Shown: positions 1 to 9,713 of the stretch, in pieces
Numbering within the stretch: the first letter of the stretch is position 1
How the letters are laid out: each line of letters starts with the position of its first letter
Assembly: GCA_963693285.1 (NCBI GenBank)
Contig: OY848926.1
Coordinates: forward strand, 2,051,001 to 2,115,000
Length of the DNA: 64,000 nucleotides
From: Xestospongia muta
Lineage: Eukaryota; Porifera; Demospongiae; Haplosclerida; Petrosiidae
Direction of reading: 5' to 3'
Position numbers and translations under genes: made by a program
The notes under the pieces: generated by a model
The model's database searches: none
Told to the model about the DNA's origin: nothing
Seen by the model: only the letters and a program-made list of their open reading frames with translations

Positions 1-3000
1 TTGTTTTAGTAAAATAGATCACATACAAAATATGTGAGTCATTTTTACGCCAATTAATAAGTTGTATTTTTAGATCAATACTCATTGGCCATTTTAGATT
101 ACAATCATTCTCACCTTTAAGCAAACGAGCAAAGAGGGAAATGTGAGTACCTTTACCATCACCATATCCATTAGGATACATTTCTAATCTCATTTTGTAG
201 CCATTTTTATGAGTATAGAATGGAGGACTAAAGTACACACTGTTATACATTTTTCGCATATGAAACTCTGTTACAATGACTTCTATAGGCCAAGAGGATG
301 AGGTATTCCTTGAAGTCTGCCATCTTGGAGGCTTGTTTAATAGAGGAGTGCTATATAGAGCAACATCATATACTCTGATACGCACACAGTCATCTTCAAG
401 ATATTTTGTGGATAAAGGATAATTAGAGAATAACTCAGAAAGAGGTATAAATTTCTTACTACCTGATCCTTTAGGTGCTAGCCCATCATCATAAACTCTA
501 GCACAAACATCATCACAACTGTCATTATTGAAATGCAGAATCTCTCTATGATGTCTGTGATCACCTCTCCAATTAAGTATGTCAATAACAATATCAGCAC
601 AAAAAGGCCAATTTAGGGAGTCATCATATTCACCTTTCATTAAATATCCATGGATTGCTACATGTGTCCCTACATCACCTGCAGCATTTACTTTTAGGCA
701 CATTTTGTAACCACATGCAGATGTATAAAATGGAGGACTGAAATATGTGTTCTTCAGTCGAATACGATGAGAGAATTGAGTTATAGTGAACTCAAAAAAA
801 TTTGTAGGTTTCTGATTTTGCCAAATTGGACTCTTACTGCAATGAGGTGTTGAGTATACAGCTACGTCTTTGACCTTAAATCTAAGACAATCATTCTGTA
901 AATACTCAGTGTTGGTTGTATTGTTGTAATTGAGTTTTGAGCAATGTATTAATTTATTCTTACCCCAGCAATTTAAAGCTTTTTCTCCTGTTATGACATG
1001 GCTTTTACAATAATCTGGAGTTTGTTCATTGAAAGATATTATGCAATTTTGATGATTGGCATTCCGTCTCCAATTGATAAGCTGAACTAAAATATCAGCT
1101 TGAAAAGGCCATACAAGATTGTGATCATTGTCACCCTTCAAGATACAAGCATACAATGCAACATAATGATCATCATCGTTTTTATTTGCTTCAACTTCTA
1201 ATCGAAGCTTATAACCACTGGAATGTGTTAAGAATGCAGAGCTAATGTATGTAGTACCAAGATCTTTACGTTTTGAAAAATTTGTAACAGTAAACTCTAA
1301 ATAAGGAGAAACCGTTTGAGGATTTTGCCAACTTGGACATTTCTGACTGAACTCAGATGAGTGGACAATTACTTCTTTGACACTGATTAGTAAGCGATCA
1401 TCTTGAAGGTATTGTGTGTTCCTAGATGGATTGTATTCAAGAGATGAATGTTTTATAAATTGTGACTTTCCCCAGCCCTCATTTCCTCGTTCACCAGTTG
1501 TTACACGACTACATGCACTATTACTGACATTTGATGACAATTCAATCACTCTACTGTGATGACCATTGTCTTCTCTCCAATTCAGTAGCTCTACTACTAC
1601 ATCTCCATAAAAAGGCCACAGCAAAAAATGATCCATTGGGCCTTTCATTAGATATACACACACACCAACATGACCATGACCATCATGATCAGCATCGACT
1701 CTAAGTTGCATCTTGTACCCATTTTCATGAGTAACAAAAGGATCACTGAAATAAGGACTCTTGTGTTTTTTGCGTTTATTAAAGTGTGTTAGCATAAAAT
1801 AACATAGCTCTTGGATATCATGTGAAGGAAGTCTCCAAGAAGGGACTTTAAAAATGCTATGAGAGGCATAAACATCTACTGACTTAACTTTAATATGAAT
1901 GCAATCATTTCTAATAAATTCTGTATTTGTATAATGATTATAACAAAGAGTAGAGTATAGTACAGACTGTCCACAACCAGATGGTGCTATATCAATATTG
2001 AGTAGTCTATTAATAGATGTACTTGGCAATCCTTTATGGAAACTAAGAGTGTACTCTTGATGTTTTTTATCTTCCCTCCAATTTAATATCTCAACAACAA
2101 CATCACCACTAAAAGGCCAAGCTAATGTATCATCATACTCTCCTTTCATGAGTCTAGCATGCAAGGACATATATGTACTCTTTGTTGTATTGAAACCATT
2201 GAAAGTGGAAGCAAAAATGATAAGCTTGTATCCTTTTAAATTTGTGTAAAATGGAGGACCATAAAAAGAAGCTTTTCTTTGTTTAATTTGAGTAAATGAA
2301 GTAATTGTGAATTGACATAAACAGTTCCCTACAGCCCATTGTGGAAGATCTGGTACAATATTTGGTAAAATAATCACTCTCTTAACTTGGAAGCTCAGAC
2401 AGTTGTGTTGTAGATATTCTGTGTTTTTATCAGGATTGTACAAAAGCTCATTATTGGGTATAAAATCCCTGATGCCAGTACCCCACTCTGCTAGTTTATC
2501 AGTGGTCATTTGACTACAAAAGTAATCACCTGAGAGGTAAAGTGTCTTGGTGTAACTACTTGTATTATCTCTCCAATTAAAGAGGCCCACTTCTATTTCA
2601 GCACAAAGTGGCCATTCAAGCAAATGGTCATACTCACCTTTTGTTGTAAATGCAACTACAGAAACATTGCCCTGTTTATACAAATTTGCATCTACTCTTA
2701 AATGAATCTTATACCCTTGTTTGTGAGTATAGAATGGAGGACTAAACCAAGGATCTCTACTCTCTAAATAATGCATGTAATTTGTCATTGTAAAAGATAA
2801 AGGAACCATTTGTACTATCTTGTTGGCAGCATAAGGTATGCTTTCCTTGGAATGAACAATTACACGTAAAGGACATTCTGTCTCAAAATGATGTTGTATA
2901 TCTTTGCGTTTATATTGGCTATTAGAACATTTATTGGGACAATCAATAGGAATTTCCCCACAAATTGGTAAATGCTCTTCTACTGCTGCCTCATCAGCAT

Positions 3001-3361
3001 ATTGAAAATTGCAGTGCTTGCATTTTATAACATCTTTATCACAATCTATTGTTACATGTTGTTCCAATCCACGTAGCTCACCTGTCCAAGTACATCCCTC
3101 CTTATGGTAATAACAATGTACTTCTAAATTTAACAGTTGACGAGAAAAAAACTTGTCTACATTTGCTTCAAAGTTATCATGTCGACATTGAGGACACTTG
3201 ACATTAGGAGTACACTTCAGTCGTTCAGTACAATTAGAGCATATGTGATTACCACAACATATTGTTTGATAAGCATCTTTTAATAGTTCAAAACAAATTG
3301 GACACTTATAATCGTATGTTGGAGGATTAACAAACTCAATATCTTGTTCCAGTTCATCCAT
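1..3361 (-). CDS. T1: RING-TRAF zinc finger-hexa-MATH protein, 3' end outside window
   Basis: Family member reading leftward from the ATG at 3361; 1120 codons lie in the window with no stop, and by comparison with its paralogues about 60 codons are missing at the 3' end. Frame was checked at both ends: the start reads MDELEQDIEF and the window edge reads LINWRKNDSHILYVIYFTK, in the same frame. It carries the RING (first Cys pair CPIC), three TRAF-type zinc fingers and six MATH domains, as laid out for the copy at 11771-15295. Zinc finger 3 has HHFETEC where most copies have HHLETEC. The coding exon begins 7 nt before the ATG (GTGAAAC) behind a CATTACAG acceptor. A putative E3 ligase or TRAF-like adaptor by domain content; substrate unknown. 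Confidence 0.88.
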   Translation of the reverse strand, partial: MDELEQDIEFVNPPTYDYKCPICFELLKDAYQTICCGNHICSNCTERLKCTPNVKCPQCRHDNFEANVDKFFSRQLLNLEVHCYYHKEGCTWTGELRGLEQHVTIDCDKDVIKCKHCNFQYADEAAVEEHLPICGEIPIDCPNKCSNSQYKRKDIQHHFETECPLRVIVHSKESIPYAANKIVQMVPLSFTMTNYMHYLESRDPWFSPPFYTHKQGYKIHLRVDANLYKQGNVSVVAFTTKGEYDHLLEWPLCAEIEVGLFNWRDNTSSYTKTLYLSGDYFCSQMTTDKLAEWGTGIRDFIPNNELLYNPDKNTEYLQHNCLSFQVKRVIILPNIVPDLPQWAVGNCLCQFTITSFTQIKQRKASFYGPPFYTNLKGYKLIIFASTFNGFNTTKSTYMSLHARLMKGEYDDTLAWPFSGDVVVEILNWREDKKHQEYTLSFHKGLPSTSINRLLNIDIAPSGCGQSVLYSTLCYNHYTNTEFIRNDCIHIKVKSVDVYASHSIFKVPSWRLPSHDIQELCYFMLTHFNKRKKHKSPYFSDPFVTHENGYKMQLRVDADHDGHGHVGVCVYLMKGPMDHFLLWPFYGDVVVELLNWREDNGHHSRVIELSSNVSNSACSRVTTGERGNEGWGKSQFIKHSSLEYNPSRNTQYLQDDRLLISVKEVIVHSSEFSQKCPSWQNPQTVSPYLEFTVTNFSKRKDLGTTYISSAFLTHSSGYKLRLEVEANKNDDDHYVALYACILKGDNDHNLVWPFQADILVQLINWRRNANHQNCIISFNEQTPDYCKSHVITGEKALNCWGKNKLIHCSKLNYNNTTNTEYLQNDCLRFKVKDVAVYSTPHCSKSPIWQNQKPTNFFEFTITQFSHRIRLKNTYFSPPFYTSACGYKMCLKVNAAGDVGTHVAIHGYLMKGEYDDSLNWPFCADIVIDILNWRGDHRHHREILHFNNDSCDDVCARVYDDGLAPKGSGSKKFIPLSELFSNYPLSTKYLEDDCVRIRVYDVALYSTPLLNKPPRWQTSRNTSSSWPIEVIVTEFHMRKMYNSVYFSPPFYTHKNGYKMRLEMYPNGYGDGKGTHISLFARLLKGENDCNLKWPMSIDLKIQLINWRKNDSHILYVIYFTKT

Positions 3362-3368
3362 GTTTCAC

Positions 3369-4528
3369 CTGTAATGATAGAATATATATCAGTATATCTG
3401 TTATCAGTATTATCATCCTTAAGGATCTATTTTTATGTTTTATAATGGTCAAATGCCATGTATAGTAAATATATTGTGAAACATAAAAAGAACAATATAC
3501 AATTGCAATGTTCCTGTGATATATAGTACATTATTCAATTCCTAATGTAATACAATTTTACTTGGTATAGCTCAAACTCTTATTCTTGTCTTGATAGTAA
3601 TAGTCACACTAGTCTATTAGCTATGTGTCTACCCTAGATGTTAATATGTTCATATTCACCATGATTACCATTATCATGGTAGTGAACTCTTTTCTGTTAA
3701 TAATGTAATTTTGTTCTCTATATTAATACTATTTTGTCATAGCTACTAAACCATTATGACAATCAACACTATGATTGATGGTGTATATATACTCCCTTAT
3801 AGTACATGATCTAATAAAGTGGTGTGATTTTATATAAACAATATAGTAGTATACTGAGCTTTATATCTAAAGCTAGTATTCATTTATACACTGTTATATA
3901 TATGAGACTGTGTACACTTGTTACAACTTACTATCATAATTTCACTCACAGTAGGCATATTAAAAATTTGCTTTGTCAGTGAAATTCACTCCCACCTAAT
4001 ATGTAGGCCTTGTCATAGTAGCATTTGCCTTTAGGATATTCTGTAATTATGGCTTTAATATGATTATAAAACTAGTATGATCCCTAATGGACCAAAGACC
4101 AAGTATTTACATATATATTAAGTGAAATTGAATGACTATGGGAAAATTTATAAGTTATAATAATACTATCAAGAATTTAACTTAACTTTTTGATATATTA
4201 TGTATTATCATGGTAGTGTATAGTTCTTGTCACCCAAACTATCATGCCCCATGAAAAAGTTGTCTCAAGTGCTACAAAATGTTTGAATTATATTGATTTG
4301 AATTACATTGGACACATCAAATTCCAGTGTGCATTTCTGTCCCAAAAAAATTAAGCAAAGATTCTAAAGCAAGAGTTGACATTAAAAGCAAATATACCCG
4401 ACTACCTTTATCATGGGCTGTAATATTCTGGGGACAAGACTATGAAGTAAAGTAAGATTGCTCTCTAATAACTTATAAATATGAACTAGGTACATATAGT
4501 TATATAACCATTTATCCTAGATACTTAC
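3369..4528 (-). other. 5'-UTR intron of T1
   Basis: Predicted 1160-nt intron between the donor CTCAA|GTAAGTATC (GT at 4528) and the acceptor CATTACAG (ending at 3369). The sequence is AT-rich, with no coding potential seen. The 76 nt next to the donor (4453-4528) are identical to the same stretch of the T3 intron (24645-24720). Much of the rest is similar, with gaps, to the introns of T3, T5 and T6. Confidence 0.6.
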
Positions 4529-4686
4529 TTGAGGCAGAGGAGCTCTTTGAGAAATGATAATTGGAATGATGATAGCAGGTTGTTGATGATTTTAAGATAT
4601 GACTCCCCAATTGTGATGTCTTTGTAGCAGTTAGATAATTGTGCAGCTTTTAGTACAGCAATTTGTAGTCTAAAGTTCAGGTGACT
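4529..4686 (-). other. T1 non-coding first exon (predicted)
   Basis: About 158 nt from an initiator-like TCAGTCAC (A at 4686) to the donor at 4529/4528. No ATG occurs in it on the sense strand, which fits a 5' UTR. The same exon, with the same donor, stands upstream of every other family member. This is inferred from splice signals and conservation; no transcript was seen. Confidence 0.55.
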
Positions 4687-4720
4687 GAATCTGATTGGCC
4701 ACCAATTACACTATAAATAC
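4681..4720 (-). promoter_or_regulatory. T1 core promoter: TATA-like box, CCAAT, initiator
   Basis: On the minus strand, TATTTATAG (4720-4711) lies about 30 nt before TCAGTC (A at 4686), the usual TATA-to-start spacing. A CCAAT motif (GGCCAATCAG) lies between them, around 4700-4692. The arrangement is repeated upstream of T3, T4, T5 and T6. Confidence 0.5.
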
Positions 4721-5026
4721 ATCAACATGGTTATACAAGTTACATGTACATAACAAAATTATTAGATATAATAATGTAATCATCAAACTACAACTGTTTT
4801 GATTACTAATATACTATGGAATTGACATTCATGTACTAATTATAGAAATAGGACGACTTTTTATTCCTAGACAAAATAAGATACTGGACCAGAGCTGTCA
4901 CATGGAAGTCATATATATGCTTCAATGTATTTTGTTGAGATGAGTGCAAACAAAATTGATTATGATGATTATCACATAATTTATCATCATAGTTTTATTG
5001 TTTATAGCTTCAACAACTAATTACAG
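4721..5026. repeat. Upstream block U, copy 1
   Basis: Non-coding spacer between the T1 promoter and the divergent coiled-coil relic. Copies stand upstream of most family members (16850-16997, 24911-25160, 29255-29540, 38236-38565, 44103-44433, 53341-53580). Shared words include ACATAACAAAATTATTAGAT and GACAAAATAAGATACTGGAC. If both ancestral genes were transcribed, it was their shared regulatory spacer. Confidence 0.6.
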
Positions 5027-5574
5027 ACGAGTCATTTGATATGATCTCTTAGAAGACAGTGAAGTTGAGGAAGTGACTCCACCCCCTCCATCTCATTTAT
5101 CACCTCACCTAACATTGAATAATCACTTCTCTTCACCAATGAAAGTATCGCATTGACAGGCCACACCCACATATTTAAATAAGCACAGCATAAGTCAAGC
5201 TATACAGATGATGTCATAATGATATCATAGTACAAATCCTGTCCATATGTACCTTTTAATCTAGTTGCTAAAACTAGTCCAACAACCACATCTGAAGTAA
5301 CCCCTGGTCTATATACTCATCTTAATTAATAGAGAACAAATGGAAGTATTATATAATAGTAAATGTCATCAAATGAAAGAACTGGAACAAACAACAACAA
5401 CATTAAAAAGGTCATTTTACTTATCAATTTAACGTACTAAGGCAAGTAAAACAAGTAAATGATTTACAAGGAGTAAGTGATATGAAAGAGGAAGTGGAGA
5501 AGAAGAGAGAAGACCTAGCCTGAAATTCAAACTGGGCGTGGCTCAGACTATGATACAATCTTTTAACCATTCAG
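5027..5574 (+). pseudogene. Coiled-coil gene relic, copy 1
   Basis: Exon pieces of the plus-strand coiled-coil gene described at 44434-46800. The first begins after a TTACAG acceptor and once encoded an acidic, then Pro/Ser/His-rich segment (SPPPSHLSPHLT). A second piece near 5330-5410 encodes MEVLYNSKCHQMKELEQ, and a third ends at a CATTCAG|GTAAAAC donor at 5574. Stops and indels break the frame, and most downstream exons are missing. Confidence 0.6.
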
Positions 5575-5800
5575 GTAAAACTAGTTTGTCTTTATGATCA
5601 GTATAATTTATAACTATATTGATTTAGTCATCAAGTAATTATAATATATTTATAATATATACATTATAATCATGTACATAGTACCAATGCCTATGTAGGG
5701 ATGGTCTGTATAATACTTCCTTAATGTGGTAATTCATGGACTGAAGGACTGTGAAAATTCATATCTGGATAGAGAGTTTCAATGGACTACATGTATATAC

Positions 5801-5846
<46 letters not shown>

Positions 5847-5857
5847 GTATATATATC

Positions 5858-5897
<40 letters not shown>

Positions 5898-6104
5898 CCT
5901 GCTTTCACAATTTTATTCTATTTTTGTTTGCAACAATTAAAAGTGACAAATAAAATTAAACTACACCTTTAACAGCCAACACAAATTGTAACTAACGAAC
6001 CTTTTTAACTCCATATATAGGTGCTACATTGATTGGTGATCACTTTGGACCACATATAAATAAATATGTAAACAAAATATAGATTATATATATGTGTGTG
6101 TCTG
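5575..6104. repeat. Spacer block S with (TA)n and (GT)n microsatellites
   Basis: AT-rich spacer. Part of it (about 5630-5760) recurs at about 31130-31260, 46850-46920 and 61185-61290. It holds a (TA)n tract near 5805-5833, a short (TATG)n and a (GT)n tract near 5866-5893. The open frame across these tracts is only microsatellite (Tyr/Ile and Cys/Val repeats). No gene seen. Confidence 0.7.
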
Positions 6105-6473
6105 CTCTACCATTTTATTCTCTTTTGTTTGTGTCAATTGAAAATGACAAACAAAATTAAACTACACCTTTGACAGCCATCACAGCAGCCAACTACTTTT
6201 GTTTACCCCAAAAGCAAGTGCTACATTAATGATCATGATTATAGCTCTAGTCATTGTTTGAATGTGAAGTCATTATTTTCCACAAAAATTATGAGATCAA
6301 TTGCAATTTTGTATGCAGTAAGAGTTAAAAACTTTTTCTCTAATTGCTGTTGGGAATTCAAAAATATCATTTTAAATTCCTTAAGTAAACATTTAAATCA
6401 TATAGTAATAATAACAAATGTAATATTTTAGTTAGTAGAAATCATTATTGTTATATTGTCTCATGTGGTTTGT
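6105..6473. repeat. Downstream block D, copy 1
   Basis: Sequence immediately 3' of a family member, here pseudogene P1. Its hallmark is a CATTTTATTCT word about 360 nt past the stop, which gives AATAAA on the minus strand and may be the family's polyadenylation signal. Homologous copies follow the other members at 17970, 19811, 31355, 47690, 53581 and 61681. Confidence 0.6.
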
Positions 6474-9400
6474 TTATGAAAACTCTTGTATTATCACATA
6501 TTTCACTCTCACACGAATACAGTCATCTTCAATGTATTGAATATTATGAGTAGCTGCATATAAAGTAGAGTGAGCACAGAATTTATGAGTCCCCCAAGGT
6601 AAATCAGCTTTTACCTTTGCTTCTGTTACTTGATTACAAACACCAGATATTGTTTTAGTAAAATAGATCACATACAAAATATGTGAGTCATCTTTATCCC
6701 AATTAATAAGTTGTATTGTTAGATCAATATTCATTGGCCATTTCAGATTACAATTATTCTCACCTTTAAGTAAACAAGCAAAGAGGGAGATATGAGTACC
6801 TTTACCATTACCATATCCATTAGGATGGACTTCTAATCTCATTTTGTAGCTGTTTTTATGAGTATAGAATGGAGGACTAAGGTACACACTGTCATACATT
6901 TTACGCATATGAAACTCTGTTACAGTGACTTCTATAGGCCAAGATGATGACGGCTTACTTGAAGTCTGCCATATTGGAGTTTTGTTTAATAGAGGAGTGT
7001 TATAAAGAACAACATCATATATTTTAATACGCATACAGTCATCTTAAAGATATTTTGTAGATAAAGGATAATTAGGGAATAACTAGAACATAGAATGACA
7101 TAACATAGAATGAGGTATAAATTCATTACTACCCCACCCTTCAGGGGCTAGATCATCATCATAAACTCTAGCACAAGCATCATTGCAACTGTCATTATTG
7201 AAATGCAGAATCTTTCTATGATGACTATGATCGCCTCTCCAATTAAGAATGTCAATGACAATATAAGCACAAAAAGGTCATGATGGGAGTCATCATATTC
7301 ACCTTTCATTAAAAATACACGAATTGCTACATGTGTCCCAACCACATGCACCTGCAGCATTTATTTTTAGGCACATTTTATAACCACATGCAGATGTATA
7401 AAATGGAGGACTGAAATATGTGTTTTTCAGTCAAATATGATGAGAGAGTTGAATTATAGTGAACTCAAAAAATTTTGTAGGTTTCTGATTTTGCCAAATT
7501 GGACTCTTACTGCAATGAGGTGTTGAGTATACAACTACTTCTTTGACCTTAAATCTAAGACAATCATTCTGTAAATACTCAATGTTGGTTGTATTGTTGT
7601 AATTGAGTTTTGAGCAAAGTATTAATTTATTTGTGCCCCAGCAATTTAGAGCTGTTATAATACGGCTTTTACATTGATCTGGAGTTTGTCCATTGAAAGA
7701 TATTGTGTGATTATAATGCCTGGCATTCTGTCTCCAATTTATAAGCTCAACTACAATATCAGCTTGAAAAGGCCATACAAGATTGTGATCATTGTCACTC
7801 TTCAAGATATGAGCATGCACTGCAACATAATGATCATCATTGTTTGCATTTGCTTCAACTTTCAATTGCAGTCATAACCTCTGGAATGTGTTAAAAATGC
7901 AGAGCTAATGTATGTAGTACCAAGATCTTTACATTTTGAAAAATTTGCAACAGTAAACTCTAAATAAGAAGACATTGTTTGAGGATTTTGCCAACTTGGA
8001 CATTTCTGACTGAGCTCAGATGAGTGGCCAATGACTTCTTTGACCCCGAATAGTAAATAATCATCTTGAAGGTATTGTGTGTTCTTAGATGGATTGTATT
8101 CAAGAGATGAATGTTTTATAAATTGTGAATATCCCCAGCCCTCACTTCCTCATTCAGCAGTTGTTACCCGACTACATGCACTATTACTGACATTTGATGA
8201 CAATTCAATCACTTTACTGTGATGATCATTGTCTTCTCTCCAATTCAGTAGTTCTACTACTACATCTCCATGAAAAGGCCACAGTAAAAAATCATCCACT
8301 GGGCCTTTCATTAGATATACATACACACCAATGTGACCATGACCATCACAATTAGCATCAACTCTAAGTTGCATCTTGTACCCATTTTCATGAGTAACAA
8401 AAGGATCACTGACATAATTGACTCTTGTGTTGTTTGTGTTTATTAAATTGTGTTAGCACAAAATGGCAAAGCTTTTGGGTATCACGTGAAGTGTGTTTCC
8501 ATGAAGGGACTTTAAGAATACTGTGAGAGGAATAAACATTTACTGACTTAACTTTAATATGAATGCAATCATTTCTAAGAAATTCTGTGTTTGTATAATG
8601 GTTGTAAGAAAGAGCAGAGTATGATACAGTTTGTTGACAACCAAATTTTGCTGTATCAATATTGAGTACTCTATTAAGAGATGTACTTGGCAATCCTTTA
8701 TGGAAACTAAGAGTGTACTTTTGATGATTTTTATCTTCCCTCCAATTTAATATCTTAACAACAACATCACCACTAAAAGGCCAAGCTAATGTATCATCAT
8801 ACTCTCCTTTCATGAGTTTAGCGTGTAGGGATACATGAGTGCCCTTTATTGTATTGAAAGTGAAAACGGAAACAATAAGCTTGTATCCTCTTAAATTTGT
8901 GTAAAATGGAGGACCATAAAAAGAAGCTTTCTTTGTTTAACTTGAGTAAATGAAATAATTGTGAATTAACATAAGCAGTTCCCTACAGCCCATGGTGGAA
9001 GATCTATTACAATTTGGAAAAATGGTTGCTCTCCTAACTTGGAAGCTCAGACAGTTATGTTGTAAATATTCTGTGTTTGTGTCATAGTTGTACCAAAGCT
9101 CATCATTGGGTATAAAATTCTTGATGCCTTTACCCCACTCAGCCAGTTTCTCAGTGGGCATCTGACTACAGAAATAATCACCTGAGAGGTAAAGTGTTTT
9201 GGTGTGACTACTTGCATTATCTCTCCAATTAAAGAGACCCACTTCTATTTCAGCACGAAGTGGCCATTAAAGTAAATGGTCATACTCACCTTTTGTTGTA
9301 AATTCAACTACAGAAACATTGCCCTGTTTATACAAATTTGCATCTACCCTTAAATGAATCTTATACCCTTGTTTGTGAGTATAGAATGGAGGACAAAAGC

Positions 9401-9713
9401 AAGAATCTCTACTCTCTAAATAATGCATGTATTTGTCATTGTAAAAGATAAAGGACTGTTTGTACTATCTTGTTAGCAGTATAAGGTATGCTTCCCTTGG
9501 AATGAACAATTACACGTAAAGGACTTTTTTATTGAGATGATGTTGTATATCTTTGCGCTTATATTGGTTATTAAAACATTTATTGGGACAATCAATAGGG
9601 ATTTCACCACAAATTGGTAAATGCTCTTCTACTGCTGTCAGCATATTGACAATTGCAGTGTTTGCATTTTATAACACCCTTGTTACAGTTTGTTGTTGCA
9701 TGTTGTTCCAATC
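6474..9713 (-). pseudogene. P1: decayed RING/TRAF hexa-MATH gene without RING
   Basis: Covers zinc fingers 2-3 and all six MATH domains in the family order, but the 5' end stops at 9713 inside zinc finger 1, so the RING and start are gone. The frame is broken many times. A CGA to TGA stop lies at 8150-8152 in MATH3. A 1-nt insertion near 8415 is at the MATH3 entry. A CAA to TAA stop lies near 9268 in MATH1. A stop and short duplicated insert lie near 7036-7105 in MATH5. Surviving open pieces are 6474-7034 (MATH6), 7431-7865 (MATH4), 8406-8813 (MATH2) and 8937-9242 (MATH1). Its MATH2 has the short loop also found in T2, so T2 is the likely closest relative. A first exon and promoter remnant still lie at 10993-11176. 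Confidence 0.92.

Noticed and set aside
5726..5953. Plus-strand open frame of 75 codons
   Set aside because: Most of it is read from (TA)n, (TATG)n and (GT)n tracts, giving Tyr/Ile and Cys/Val repeats; no other support.
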